Below, one piece after another: positions 33,970-43,285 of a stretch of 52,316 bases of DNA. The notes below the pieces were generated by a model. That model saw only the letters and a list, made by a program, of their open reading frames with translations. It ran no database searches and had not been told where the DNA came from. The translations under genes were made by a program, and so were the position numbers. Origin of the DNA: CBFGTV01 sp965652145. GTDB lineage: Bacteria > Bacillota > Clostridia > Peptostreptococcales > Natronincolaceae. Position 1 is the first letter of the stretch; every line of letters begins with the position of its first letter. The stretch covers positions 1 through 52,316 of the forward strand of contig CBFGTV010000018.1 of the NCBI GenBank assembly GCA_965652145.1, read 5' to 3'.

Positions 33970-35646
33970 ATGGAATTCAGAAGTGAAAAGACCTTGAGGG
34001 GAATCGAAAATCAGTATTATCGAGCCACTTATAAATCCATGGGCTATACAACTGATGATTTGCGTCGTCCAATTATAGGGATTGCAAATTCCTGGAATGA
34101 GGGTGTACCCGGACACTTTAATTTACGACAGGTGGCACAACGGGTGAGGGATGGAATCTATCGTGCCGGTGGAACCCCTGTAGAATTCGGAACCATTGCA
34201 TGCTGCGATGGAATGGCCCAGGGACATGATGGAATGCATTTTATCTTACCTTCCCGTCAAGTTATTTGTGACAGTGTGGAAACCTTTGCCCAGACCCAAT
34301 TATTGGATGCCATTGTATTACTGGGTTCATGCGATAAAATTGTACCGGGTATGCTAATGGCGGCGGCTAGACTGGATATTCCATGTATACTGATACCTGG
34401 AGGTCCCATGGAAGGCGGTATTGAATTTGACGGCAGGCAGTCTGATCAGACCTCCAGTGCCGAGGCATTGGGAATGCTGAGTGCAGGAAAGATCACTGAG
34501 GATGAATATACTGTCCTGGAGAACTTAAGCTGCCCAAGCTGCGGCTCCTGTTCCTATCTTGGAACAGCCAATACCATGTGCTGTCTGTCGGAGGCTCTGG
34601 GAATGACCTTACCCGATGGCGGAATGATTCCTGCAACCTCCGCTGACCGTTTAAGAATTGCCCAAGAAACCGGGATTAAAATTGTAGAATTGACCAAGAA
34701 AAAAATAACGGCTCGTCAGATCATCACCGAAAGTGCTGTTCGTAATGCCATTAAGGTTTGTCTAGCAATCAGCGGCAGTACCAATGCAGTGATGCATTTA
34801 ACCGCAATTGCCCATGAGGCGGAGCTGGATATAAATGTGTTGGAAGCATTTGACGAATTAAGCCGTAATATCCCCCAGGTGGCAAAGATTAATCCATCCA
34901 GTCAGTACAATTGTATTGATTTCCACAGGGCCGGAGGCGTACCACGGGTGATGGAAGCCCTAAGGACAAAACTAGACCTGGATGCCATGACCGTTACAGG
35001 CCGAACAGTTCAGGAAAATATTGAGTCCCATCGCTATCAATACCCCGAAGATACACGGGTGATCCGTTCAGTAGAGGAGCCCTTTGGGTTCCAGGGAGGT
35101 GTAGCGGTATTAAGGGGGAACCTGGCACCAGAAACCGGCGTCACTAAACCTGGGGCCTTTGATAAGAGCCTTTATCATTTTATCGGCGAGGCAATTTGCT
35201 TTGACAGTGAGGAAGCGGCAGAGGAAGCAATATTAAAGGGAAAGGTTAGAGATGGACATGTTGTTGTCATTCGTTATGAAGGACCCAAAGGCGGCCCTGG
35301 AATGCGTGAAATGTTTAAAGCCATGAAGTATTTATATGGTCGAGGATTAGCCAAAACAACAGCCTTAATCACAGACGGAAGATTTTCAGGAACAAACAAT
35401 GGTTGCTTTGTAGGGCACATTTCTCCTGAGGCGGCTGAAGGCGGTCCGATTGCTATTGTTAAAGATGGAGATAAAATTGAAATTGATGTTGATAACCGTA
35501 GCATAAAATTGTTGGTAAGTGATGAAGAAATTGCAGCGAGAATGAAAGGATGGAAACGACCTGAACCAAAGTTTAAAAGAGGTTACCTGGCCCTTTATTC
35601 TAAATTTGCTGCTTCAGGCTCTGAAGGCGGGATATTGAAGATTTAA
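33970..35646 (+). CDS. IlvD/Edd-family sugar-acid dehydratase
   Basis: A 558-residue iron-sulfur dehydratase. Cluster cysteines are C79 in CDGMAQGHDGM, C121 in GSCDKIVPGM and C194 in CGSCSYLGTANTM, the three sites of the IlvD/Edd family. The late PKGGPGMREM and DGRFSGTNNG motifs are also present. Length is normal for dihydroxyacid dehydratase, but the setting (IclR, GntP permease, DapA-like aldolase) points to an aldonate dehydratase (for example gluconate, galactonate or xylonate) giving a 2-keto-3-deoxy acid. IlvD in branched-chain amino acid synthesis would normally sit with other ilv genes, which are absent. GAGGGGG lies before the ATG. Confidence 0.88.
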   Translation: MEFRSEKTLRGIENQYYRATYKSMGYTTDDLRRPIIGIANSWNEGVPGHFNLRQVAQRVRDGIYRAGGTPVEFGTIACCDGMAQGHDGMHFILPSRQVICDSVETFAQTQLLDAIVLLGSCDKIVPGMLMAAARLDIPCILIPGGPMEGGIEFDGRQSDQTSSAEALGMLSAGKITEDEYTVLENLSCPSCGSCSYLGTANTMCCLSEALGMTLPDGGMIPATSADRLRIAQETGIKIVELTKKKITARQIITESAVRNAIKVCLAISGSTNAVMHLTAIAHEAELDINVLEAFDELSRNIPQVAKINPSSQYNCIDFHRAGGVPRVMEALRTKLDLDAMTVTGRTVQENIESHRYQYPEDTRVIRSVEEPFGFQGGVAVLRGNLAPETGVTKPGAFDKSLYHFIGEAICFDSEEAAEEAILKGKVRDGHVVVIRYEGPKGGPGMREMFKAMKYLYGRGLAKTTALITDGRFSGTNNGCFVGHISPEAAEGGPIAIVKDGDKIEIDVDNRSIKLLVSDEEIAARMKGWKRPEPKFKRGYLALYSKFAASGSEGGILKI

Positions 35647-35671
35647 TGATGAAAAGAGAGAGGTGAATTAA

Positions 35672-36931
35672 ATGAGTGTATCTGCCCTAGGGGCCATATT
35701 AGCATTGGTAATTGCAATCGTTTTAATATTGAAAAAGGTTCCGCCGACCTATGCCATGATTATCGGTGCCATAATTGGCGGATTAGTTGGGGGAGTAGGG
35801 TTATCCAATACAGTCACCTATATGATAGACGGTACAAAAAATATCGTTTCGGCCATTATTAGAATCGTAGCGGCCGGCGTACTGGCAGGAACATTGATTG
35901 AATCAGGTGCAGCTGCCCGCATTGCAGAATCAATTGTAAAAAAGATGGGTACCCAAAATGCCTTGCTGGCCATGACCCTGGCTACCTGGATGTTGACTGC
36001 TGTAGGCGTTTTTGGCGACGTGGCCGTCATTACTGTTTCTCCCATTGCCATCCAAATTGCCCAAAAAGCAGGGTATCGAAAATTGGGTATATTAATTGCC
36101 ATGATCGGCGGCGTGAAGGCAGGAAATGTTATGAGTCCAAACCCCAATGCCATTGCAGCGGCAGAAGCCTTTAATGTACCCCTTACATCGATGATGGCGG
36201 CTGGTATACCTGCTGCCGTTACTGCAATAATTATTACAACCCTCATTGCCAATCGGCTGTCTAAAAAGGGAACAGAGGTTATTAATGAAAATACTGTGGA
36301 AAATCAAGAAAACCTGCCAAGCCTGGCAGCTTCCCTGGCAGGGCCTGCTGTAACAATTCTTCTTTTACTTTGCCGTCCCCTCTTTAATATTACCATCGAC
36401 CCATTAATAGCATTGCCCGTAGGAGGGTTGGTTGGCATCCTGGCAATGGGGAAAATAAAGCATACCATCTCTTATTTAGAGTTTGGTCTGGGAAAAATGA
36501 GCGGCGTAGCCATGTTGTTGATTGGAACAGGAACCTTGGCAGGAATTATTGCCCATTCAACTTTAAAAGATGTGATCATTCAGTCGTTAAATTCCGTTGG
36601 ACTGCCAGCCTTTTTACTGGCGCCGATTTCCGGTATTTTAATGGGAGCAGCTTCAGCCTCTTCAACAGCAGGTACAGCTTTGGCAAGTCAGGTATTTGGC
36701 GAAACAATCTTATCCTATGGTGTAGCCGCCTTGGCCGCTGGTGCAATGATTCATTCCGGCAGCTTTGTGTTTGACGGTCTTCCCCATGGCTCCTTTTTTC
36801 ATGTTAGCGCCGGAAGTGTTAATATGGAAATCAAAGAAAGATTAAAGCTTATTTCCTACGAGTCGCTGATTGGAATTTCAATGGTAACCATTTCCACCGT
36901 TCTATATGGTGTAGTTAAAATTTTAAGGTAG
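35672..36931 (+). CDS. GntP-family sugar-acid permease
   Basis: A 419-residue permease with about eleven to twelve helices, of the GntP gluconate:H+ symporter family. Family features include IIGAIIGGLVGGVGLSNTV, AGVLAGTLIESGAAARIAES, GGVKAGNVMSPNPNAIAAAE and the C-terminal GAASASSTAGTALAS and SGSFVFDGLPHGSFFHVS regions. It lies 25 nt after the dehydratase with AGAGAGG before the ATG. It most likely brings in the aldonate the dehydratase uses. Confidence 0.92.
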   Translation: MSVSALGAILALVIAIVLILKKVPPTYAMIIGAIIGGLVGGVGLSNTVTYMIDGTKNIVSAIIRIVAAGVLAGTLIESGAAARIAESIVKKMGTQNALLAMTLATWMLTAVGVFGDVAVITVSPIAIQIAQKAGYRKLGILIAMIGGVKAGNVMSPNPNAIAAAEAFNVPLTSMMAAGIPAAVTAIIITTLIANRLSKKGTEVINENTVENQENLPSLAASLAGPAVTILLLLCRPLFNITIDPLIALPVGGLVGILAMGKIKHTISYLEFGLGKMSGVAMLLIGTGTLAGIIAHSTLKDVIIQSLNSVGLPAFLLAPISGILMGAASASSTAGTALASQVFGETILSYGVAALAAGAMIHSGSFVFDGLPHGSFFHVSAGSVNMEIKERLKLISYESLIGISMVTISTVLYGVVKILR

Positions 36932-36940
36932 GTGAATGAT

Positions 36941-37834
36941 ATGCAGGCAGAAATTGTAACACCGGCGTTGACGGTATTTAATGATGACGGAAGCATTGAT
37001 TATCAAGGTAATAGAAGATTGATACGTCATTTAATTGATCATGGTGTAGATGGAATTGTGCCCTTAGGAAGTACCGGGGAATTTACCACCCTTTCCGTCG
37101 ATCAAAAAATAGATTTTTTAGATTTTTATTTATCTGAAATTGATGGAAGTGTCAAGGTTTTACCTGGAACAGGCTCTATTGATTACAGGCAGACCATTGA
37201 GCTCTCCAATTTCGCTTTAAAAAGAGGGGCAGAGGGAGTGCTTATTATCGGCCAGTACTATTATGGAATGACCCAGGCGGATATTTTTCATTATTATGAT
37301 TATCTGGCCAAACGCATTGAGGGAAATATTTACTTATATAATTTTCCCGCCCGAACCCATACAGACTTCACACCCGAAACGGTTGTCAGATTACTTCAAT
37401 CCAATAACAACATTGTGGGAATGAAGGAATCGGTTTCGTCCTTTGGCCATACAAGGGATTTAATGCAGGTGATTAAAAAAGACTTTCCTGATTTTAAAAT
37501 GTATTCAGGATTCGATGATCAATTTCTGGATAACGTCGACTTTGGAGGCCAAGGCTCAATTGGTGCCCTATCCAATCTCTTTCCGGAGCTTTGGTCTAAA
37601 TGGGTAAAAGCCAAAAATGGCGGCAATTATGAACAAATTATTGACATTAAGCAAAAGATTTTAGCACTGATGAGGCTATATGATATTGAATGTAATTGCT
37701 TCGGATTGTTTAAAGAAATTTTAAAGGCAAGGGGGCTGGATATCAATACAACAACGTTATTCCCCTTTGAGGGGGTGAGAAGGGAATCTGTAGAAGAGGC
37801 CCTGAAAATTATTGCAACGGTAATGGATGAATAA
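36941..37834 (+). CDS. DapA/NAL-superfamily aldolase, probably 2-keto-3-deoxy acid aldolase
   Basis: A 297-residue class I aldolase. The start is ATG 36941, 6 nt after an AGGTGA site; GTG 36932 is in frame but closer to the previous stop. The Schiff-base lysine is K162 in IVGMKESVSS, and Y133 (YLYNFPAR) and GSTGEF (43-48) complete the pyruvate-binding site. Dihydrodipicolinate synthase, N-acetylneuraminate lyase and KDG aldolase share this layout. The operon position after an IlvD/Edd dehydratase and GntP permease favours cleavage of 2-keto-3-deoxy acids to pyruvate plus an aldehyde. It could also take KDG made by UxuA in the same window. Confidence 0.88.
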   Translation: MQAEIVTPALTVFNDDGSIDYQGNRRLIRHLIDHGVDGIVPLGSTGEFTTLSVDQKIDFLDFYLSEIDGSVKVLPGTGSIDYRQTIELSNFALKRGAEGVLIIGQYYYGMTQADIFHYYDYLAKRIEGNIYLYNFPARTHTDFTPETVVRLLQSNNNIVGMKESVSSFGHTRDLMQVIKKDFPDFKMYSGFDDQFLDNVDFGGQGSIGALSNLFPELWSKWVKAKNGGNYEQIIDIKQKILALMRLYDIECNCFGLFKEILKARGLDINTTTLFPFEGVRRESVEEALKIIATVMDE

Positions 37835-37851
37835 TGTATAGCTGTAATATG

Positions 37852-37888
37852 CCGGTTATGGTGAAATTTCACCATAACCGGTTTTTTG
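37852..37888 (+). terminator. Strong terminator after the aldolase gene
   Basis: CCGGTTATGGTGAAA and its exact complement TTTCACCATAACCGG form a 15-bp arm stem with almost no loop, followed by TTTTTTG. Confidence 0.93.
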
Positions 37889-38025
37889 TTAGATTAAAGC
37901 CCATTGGTCAGGGAAAAGCATATTGATAGGGGGATATCCAATTCCTGACGGTTTGTGTTTGTGCCTAAAGTCTTTATAAATGAAAAGCTGAACCTCGAGA
38001 GGATGTTAATACAACTCATCGATTT

Positions 38026-38601
38026 TTATTTAGAAAAAAAGGTTGGCAATTCCTTTGCAATTTTAACCAACATTTCTGCCATGAAACGGGCAGATTTATT
38101 CATATCCTCATCAAGCCATTTTTGAATGACCCCTACACAGCCGGTAATGGTAAAGGAATAAATATATTCTGCATCATCCTTTGAAAGGGCATATTCGTCA
38201 ATCAGCTCCTTGATATTCTTGTCATATACCAGCATCATGACCTTTTTTTGAAAGTTCAAGTCGCCCCGCTCACTTAACAGCAATTTACATAGCTCGGCGT
38301 TTTCCTTTATATATTCAAATATTTTCTCTATCATTTCCACCAGGTTGATATCAGCCTTACTCTTAATGTACTCCTCTAAATAAGAACCAACATTTTGAAA
38401 CAGCTCATCCTCAATCTTTCTCATCAAATCATATTGATCAGCATAATGGGCGTAAAAGGTTGCCCGGTTGATATCAGCCTCTTCACAAATTTCCTTAACA
38501 GTGATTTTAGCAATATCCTTTTTGGTCAGTAATTTGATAAAGCTTTCCTTCAATATCATCTTTGTGTACTTAACCCTGCGGTCAACCTTTGTATTTTTCA
38601 T
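38026..38601 (-). CDS. TetR/AcrR-family transcriptional regulator
   Basis: A 191-residue regulator. The start is ATG 38601 (MKNTKVDRR), 8 nt after GGAGG; a longer frame to 38616 has no site. The N-terminal TetR helix-turn-helix is KITVKEICEEADINRATFYAHY (YAHY replaces YYHF), typical of the family. It is divergent from the MMPL gene, with 171 bp between starts, and a perfect palindrome lies there (38694-38706). It most likely represses the exporter and its own gene until a lipophilic ligand binds. Confidence 0.92.
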   Translation of the reverse strand: MKNTKVDRRVKYTKMILKESFIKLLTKKDIAKITVKEICEEADINRATFYAHYADQYDLMRKIEDELFQNVGSYLEEYIKSKADINLVEMIEKIFEYIKENAELCKLLLSERGDLNFQKKVMMLVYDKNIKELIDEYALSKDDAEYIYSFTITGCVGVIQKWLDEDMNKSARFMAEMLVKIAKELPTFFSK

Positions 38602-38692
38602 CAAATATTCCTCCAATTTTAATTAAGGCGTTGCTTTTTAAACAGAAGTTAGATATTTGTTTAACAACAAACATATTTAAAGCATCTGTCTG

Positions 38693-38720
38693 TTGACTAT
38701 TAGTCATGATGATTATATTA
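38693..38720 (+). promoter_or_regulatory. MMPL promoter with overlapping perfect palindrome
   Basis: TTGACT (38693-38698), a 17-nt spacer and a TATATT-type -10 (about 38716-38721). TGACTATTAGTCA (38694-38706) is a perfect 13-bp palindrome overlapping the -35. It is the best candidate for the TetR operator. Confidence 0.6.
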
Positions 38721-38772
38721 TACACATAGATTATTGTCAACGAGGTGTTTAATAAAATCAAGGAGGTTACCA

Positions 38773-40845
38773 ATGGATCGCTATTGTTACTTTATTATGA
38801 AACACAAAAAGTCGGTTATCTTTGTATTTTTCCTGCTTACCCTTATGAGTACAATCTTTGCTATGATGGTTGGCGTTAATTATGACTTGGGGGATTATCT
38901 GCCTAAGGAAGCCCAGTCCACCACTGCAATAACGGTAATGGAGGGAGCCTTTGGAAGTGATTTTCCTAATGCAAGGGCAATGATTTCCAATGTAAGCATA
39001 CAGGAGGCCTTGGAATACAAAAAAAGAATCGGTGAAATAGAAGGGGTCTCTTCAGTGACCTGGCTGGATGATGCGGTAGGTATTCAGACCCTGCTTACTA
39101 TACCGGTTGAATTTTTAGATCCTGCAATTGTAAAGAATTATCTTATAGATAACAATGCGCTAATGACAATATCCATTGAAGGGGGCCAGGAGCAAAATGC
39201 TGTCAGAGCCCTGCGTAACCTAATCGGGCCAGACAATGCCCTGGCAGGTGATTCCATCAATACGGCAACTACCCAGGAAATGTCCTTCTCGGAAGTAATT
39301 AAGGCAATGACTATATTACTGCCTATTATCATTATCATACTGATTCTTTCCACCACCTCCTGGGTGGAACCTCTGTTGTTTTTGATTTCCATTGGGGTTG
39401 CTGTTCTTCTCAATTTAGGAACCAATATTCTGTTCGGTGAAATCTCATTCATCACCCAAACCATCAGCCCAATACTACAGTTGGCCGTATCATTGGATTA
39501 TGCCATTTTTTTGATGCACAGCTTCAATGAATACAAAATGACTCTTGCGCCCCAAGAAGCCATGGTGCAGGCTATGAAGAAAGTATTCTCCACCGTGGGG
39601 GCCAGTGCGGCAACCACCGTTGTAGGATTCTTAGCCTTAACCTTTATGCGGTTTGGAATTGGCTTTGACCTGGGGCTGAATCTTGTAAAGGGTGTATTAC
39701 TCAGTTTTATATCAGTAATGGTATTGATGCCTGCCCTTGTCCTTGTCTGCCACAGGCTGGTGGATCAAACAAGACATTCCAGACTGATACCTGATTTTCG
39801 AGGGGCGGGCAGATGGTTGATGAAAATTAGAATTCCATTTTTTATTCTTGCCCTATTCATTGTCATCCCCAGCTTTCTGGCACAGTCAAATATAGAATTC
39901 CAGTATGGAACGGGAGGGGTTACGGGGGTCTCCCGTGCAGGAAAGGATAATGCCTTAATTGAAGAACAATTCGGGAAGGAAAATCAGCTGGCTTTACTGG
40001 TTCCCAGGGGAGATACCGGAAAAGAATTGGAGCTGTGCCATGACCTGGCAGAGATTCCCCGTGTTAAGACGGTGATTTCTTATGTTACTTCGGTTGGTGC
40101 CGAAATTCCATATGAATATGTGCCGAATGAGGTGGTAAATCAGTTTTATTCTGAGGATTTTGCAAGAATGATTCTGTATACCAATATGCCTGAGGAGGGC
40201 AGTGAGAGCTTTAATACAGTAAAGGCCGTTTTAGATACGGCGGCAAAGTATTATCCTGAATATTACTTGGCAGGTCAAAGTGCCACCCTTTACGATATGA
40301 AAAATATCGTATCGAAGGATACAAGACTTGTGAATATGATTGCCATTATTGGAATATTCATTGTCCTGCTGTTAACCTTTAAATCCTGTTCTATACCGGT
40401 AATTTTGTTATTCACCATTGAAACGGCCATTTGGATCAATCTTTCATTTGCCTATTTTTCAGGGCAATCCTTTAATTTCATCGGCTATTTGGTAATCAGT
40501 ACGGTACAGCTCGGTGCTACGGTAGACTATGCCATATTATTAACCGACCGTTATTTAAACAGCCGAAGGGAGCTTCCCAAAACAGAAGCCATGAAGGAAA
40601 CCCTTGACAGGAATCTGATGACGGTTTTAATCTCTTCATCAATCCTGGCGACAGCGGGCTTTACCTTAGGGTTGACATCCTCAAATCCTGTTATAGCTGA
40701 GCTTGGAACATTGATGGGGAGAGGTACCCTGTTTTCCTTAACCATGGTGGTGTGTGTGCTGCCGGCACTGCTGGTGCTCTTTGATGGGGCAATCCAAAGA
40801 ACTACACTGGTTAACCTCAGTAACAAGATCAGTTCGAAGGAATAG
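38773..40845 (+). CDS. MMPL/RND-family membrane exporter
   Basis: A 690-residue transporter. The start is ATG 38773 (MDRYCYFIM), just after AGGAGG at 38761-38766. It shows two repeated halves, each with one N-terminal helix, an external domain and a five-helix block. Conserved DYAIFLMHSFNEY and DYAILLTDRY are the RND TM4-type motifs with acidic D, and GFLALTFMRFGIG is typical of MMPL proteins. At 690 aa it is the small Gram-positive MMPL type, with no porter partner for an outer membrane. It is followed by a secreted coiled-coil protein, and divergent TetR control is likely. Substrates of such proteins are lipids, glycolipids or hydrophobic drugs. Confidence 0.92.
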   Translation: MDRYCYFIMKHKKSVIFVFFLLTLMSTIFAMMVGVNYDLGDYLPKEAQSTTAITVMEGAFGSDFPNARAMISNVSIQEALEYKKRIGEIEGVSSVTWLDDAVGIQTLLTIPVEFLDPAIVKNYLIDNNALMTISIEGGQEQNAVRALRNLIGPDNALAGDSINTATTQEMSFSEVIKAMTILLPIIIIILILSTTSWVEPLLFLISIGVAVLLNLGTNILFGEISFITQTISPILQLAVSLDYAIFLMHSFNEYKMTLAPQEAMVQAMKKVFSTVGASAATTVVGFLALTFMRFGIGFDLGLNLVKGVLLSFISVMVLMPALVLVCHRLVDQTRHSRLIPDFRGAGRWLMKIRIPFFILALFIVIPSFLAQSNIEFQYGTGGVTGVSRAGKDNALIEEQFGKENQLALLVPRGDTGKELELCHDLAEIPRVKTVISYVTSVGAEIPYEYVPNEVVNQFYSEDFARMILYTNMPEEGSESFNTVKAVLDTAAKYYPEYYLAGQSATLYDMKNIVSKDTRLVNMIAIIGIFIVLLLTFKSCSIPVILLFTIETAIWINLSFAYFSGQSFNFIGYLVISTVQLGATVDYAILLTDRYLNSRRELPKTEAMKETLDRNLMTVLISSSILATAGFTLGLTSSNPVIAELGTLMGRGTLFSLTMVVCVLPALLVLFDGAIQRTTLVNLSNKISSKE

Positions 40846-40900
40846 CGATGGAATCCCACAACAGCAGGAAATATTATGATGATAAAGGAGGAAGGATGAT

Positions 40901-42433
40901 ATGAAGAGGATCGTGGCTTTAATTTTAATGATGGTGATGATGCTTTCATTATCAGTATCTGTCTATGCCGAAACCAAGGCAACAGAAAAAGAAGAGGTTG
41001 TTTATGGCATACTAAATAAGGATGGCAGCGTCAGCAGCATTTATGTTGTTAACATTTTTAATGGAGGAGCAATTAAGGATTTTGGAAATTATACAGAAGT
41101 ACGCAATCTGACTACTTCAGAGAAATTAGAACAAAGAGGCGATGAAATCACCCTAACCACCACGGCCGACAAGCTGTACTACCAGGGTACACTTACAGCA
41201 GCCAATTTACCATGGAATTTTTCTATTCAATATAGGTTGAACGGAAAGGAAATTTCAGCGGATGATTTGGCGGGAAAAAGCGGTACCCTGGAAATTAAAA
41301 TGGACGTGAAGCAAAACGATCAAGCGAATCCTATATTTTTTGAAGATTATGCCCTGCAAATCACCCTTTCCCTTGATACCAGGCTATGCGACAATATTCA
41401 GGCAGAAGGCGCCACCATTGCCAATGCAGGTAGCAAAAAACAGCTTTCCTATACGGCATTGCCTGGAAAAGGCATTGAGTTTTCTATAACAGCCGATGTC
41501 CATGACTTTGAAATGGATGCCATTACCATTAATGGAATTCGGTTGTTCTTTGATTTGGCCATTGATGATAGTACCTTTACAGAGGAAATGGCACAGCTTG
41601 TCAATGCCATCGCAGAACTTGATAACGGAGCAGGAGAGCTACTGAAGGCCGTTGAGGATTTTCAGAAGGGGATAGGGGAATACATCAATGGCTTAAAGGC
41701 ATTTACCAAAGGTATATCGGAGCTTGATAAAGGGGTCGATCAGCTTAATAAGGGAGCAATGGCCTTAAAAGATGGGCTGTTTCAATTATCCCAGCAAAAT
41801 GATATGCTGATGGAGGGAGCCTTGGCAATGCAACAGGCTGTCTTTGATACGGTAAATGGGCAGCTATCTGATTTTAATCCCCAATTTCCCCCTTTGACAA
41901 CAGAAAATTATAGCGATATTTTAGCTGGTATTTCTGAGCTTGCGGGAGTAAAAACCCAGCTTGACAATGTCGTAAATTTTACAAAGGGGCTAAAAGGCTA
42001 TACAGGTGGGGTTGCCCACTTACAAGCAGGAGCCTCTGACCTGGCAAGTGGTACCACAATTTTAAAGGCATCTTCGTCAGAAGTCTATTCTTTGGCGAAT
42101 CGGCTATATTTTGCTGGTGAAGAGCTGAATGATGCCGTGAAAAAATTACGGAATGGCTTTACTTCTTATAAAATGGGTACAAATGAATTTAGAAGCCAAA
42201 CTGCTTATCTTGATGCCGCCATAGACAGCCAAATCGACGAAATCCTTACGGGCCTTATGGGAGGGGATCGGATCATCTCCTTCGTGTCTGATAAAAATAC
42301 AAATACCACTGACCTTCAGTTCGTGTTAAGAGCTGATCCAATCGAGAAACAAGGAATTGAAATTAAAGATCAGGAGCCCTCTGCTCGACTGAATTTTTGG
42401 CAAAAGCTGTTGAGGCTGTTTGGATTGTACTGA
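40901..42433 (+). CDS. Secreted YhgE/Pip-like coiled-coil protein, MMPL partner
   Basis: A 510-residue protein. MKRIVALILMM... forms a signal peptide ending in VYA-ET. The N-terminal half (30-230) is strand-rich, with KSGTLEIKMDVKQ and DVHDFEMDA. The middle (about 235-300 and 370-400) has heptad/glycine repeats, such as LKAFTKGISELDKGVDQLNKG, as in YhgE/Pip proteins. Unlike canonical YhgE it has no C-terminal membrane helices; it ends in NFWQKLLRLFGLY. AGGAGG precedes the ATG. It is 55 nt after the MMPL gene, so the two form one unit. A structural or periplasm-side partner of the exporter fits; the exact role is unknown. Confidence 0.8.
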   Translation: MKRIVALILMMVMMLSLSVSVYAETKATEKEEVVYGILNKDGSVSSIYVVNIFNGGAIKDFGNYTEVRNLTTSEKLEQRGDEITLTTTADKLYYQGTLTAANLPWNFSIQYRLNGKEISADDLAGKSGTLEIKMDVKQNDQANPIFFEDYALQITLSLDTRLCDNIQAEGATIANAGSKKQLSYTALPGKGIEFSITADVHDFEMDAITINGIRLFFDLAIDDSTFTEEMAQLVNAIAELDNGAGELLKAVEDFQKGIGEYINGLKAFTKGISELDKGVDQLNKGAMALKDGLFQLSQQNDMLMEGALAMQQAVFDTVNGQLSDFNPQFPPLTTENYSDILAGISELAGVKTQLDNVVNFTKGLKGYTGGVAHLQAGASDLASGTTILKASSSEVYSLANRLYFAGEELNDAVKKLRNGFTSYKMGTNEFRSQTAYLDAAIDSQIDEILTGLMGGDRIISFVSDKNTNTTDLQFVLRADPIEKQGIEIKDQEPSARLNFWQKLLRLFGLY

Positions 42434-42437
42434 TAGC

Positions 42438-42482
42438 ATCAAAACTCCTCCCTTTATTAGTGAGTAAGGGAGGAGTTTTGAT
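42438..42482. terminator. Bidirectional terminator between the MMPL and ABC-2 operons
   Basis: ATCAAAACTCCTCCCTT and AAGGGAGGAGTTTTGAT form a perfect 17-bp stem around an 11-nt loop between convergent genes. The A/T ends of the stem give the U-rich tail in both directions. Confidence 0.85.
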
Positions 42483-42493
42483 CTTGCTTAATA

Positions 42494-43285
42494 TTATTCC
42501 AAATTCAGCTTTCTTTTTAATAGCCAATTGGTTATTGCAAAATAGGTGGCAGATAACAGGGCGGAAAATAGAATATAGAAAACTAATAATTTCATAGCCT
42601 CGACAGGGGTTGGTTGGGATGAAGCCAACAGATTTTGTAGATGCCTTCGGCCAAAGCCCACGATGGTTGTAACAATTAAGGCTTGATTAATGATGTACAA
42701 TAGACCATACATACCGAAGGATGCCATTAGCTTGTGCTTGGAATAGGTATGACCTAAGGTCAAGGCCGCATAAATCATTAATATGGCCATGGCAATGATG
42801 AGAAGTAAACCAATGGGTAATAGCAGTAGGAAGGGAGTGCCTAAATATTCCTGAGCCATACGAAATACGTCGATTATTACCTCGTATATATCCTCCACCC
42901 TTGCAATCAGCAGCACAGAGACAAAGGCAGTTAGGGTGCTTAAAACAGACCAAAGGCTTGCCACCGTCAGCTTGCTGACAACATGCTGCCAAGTGGCTGC
43001 GGGCAGGGTAAACATAAGATATCCCTCATCCTGTAAAAGCCCCTTATAGAACCGTTGAAGAACAATTAACAGGGTAATAACAACCATTCCGACAATAAGG
43101 GCGAAGTAGGTAATCATGCCGAGGAAGCCCAGTATCATCTCAAAATTTAAGCCGCCAGAACCAGCAATCATCTCAAAGGGATTCAAGAATCTATTTACAA
43201 GGGTAAAAAGCAGTAAAGTGATATATAATGGAACAAAGATCCTGGCGGTGGCCTTTATTTCCCATTTCAATAGCTTTCTTAACAT
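42494..43285 (-). CDS. ABC-2-type transporter membrane protein
   Basis: A 263-residue protein with six predicted helices, near residues 12-30, 50-78, 100-128, 140-175, 180-205 and 235-258. The middle of the protein carries the LTAFVSVLLIARVED and HTYSKHKLMASFGMYGLLY segments. It overlaps the ATPase gene by 7 nt and is the last gene of a GntR-ATPase-permease operon. This is the YtrABC-like layout of Firmicutes, in which the repressor responds to cell-wall-active compounds. It is probably an exporter; the substrate is unknown. Confidence 0.85.
   Translation of the reverse strand: MLRKLLKWEIKATARIFVPLYITLLLFTLVNRFLNPFEMIAGSGGLNFEMILGFLGMITYFALIVGMVVITLLIVLQRFYKGLLQDEGYLMFTLPAATWQHVVSKLTVASLWSVLSTLTAFVSVLLIARVEDIYEVIIDVFRMAQEYLGTPFLLLLPIGLLLIIAMAILMIYAALTLGHTYSKHKLMASFGMYGLLYIINQALIVTTIVGFGRRHLQNLLASSQPTPVEAMKLLVFYILFSALLSATYFAITNWLLKRKLNLE

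Noticed and set aside
33970..35646. Biosynthetic dihydroxyacid dehydratase IlvD
   Set aside because: The sequence family allows it, but no other branched-chain amino acid genes are nearby, and the IclR, GntP and aldolase neighbours favour a sugar-acid role.
35818..36252. Open frame of 144 codons opposite the GntP gene
   Set aside because: A mirror frame of a hydrophobic gene; composition and lack of ribosome binding site mark it as a shadow.
40551..40982. Open frame of 143 codons on the minus strand over the MMPL/YhgE-like junction
   Set aside because: It covers two well-supported genes on the other strand and shows no family features.
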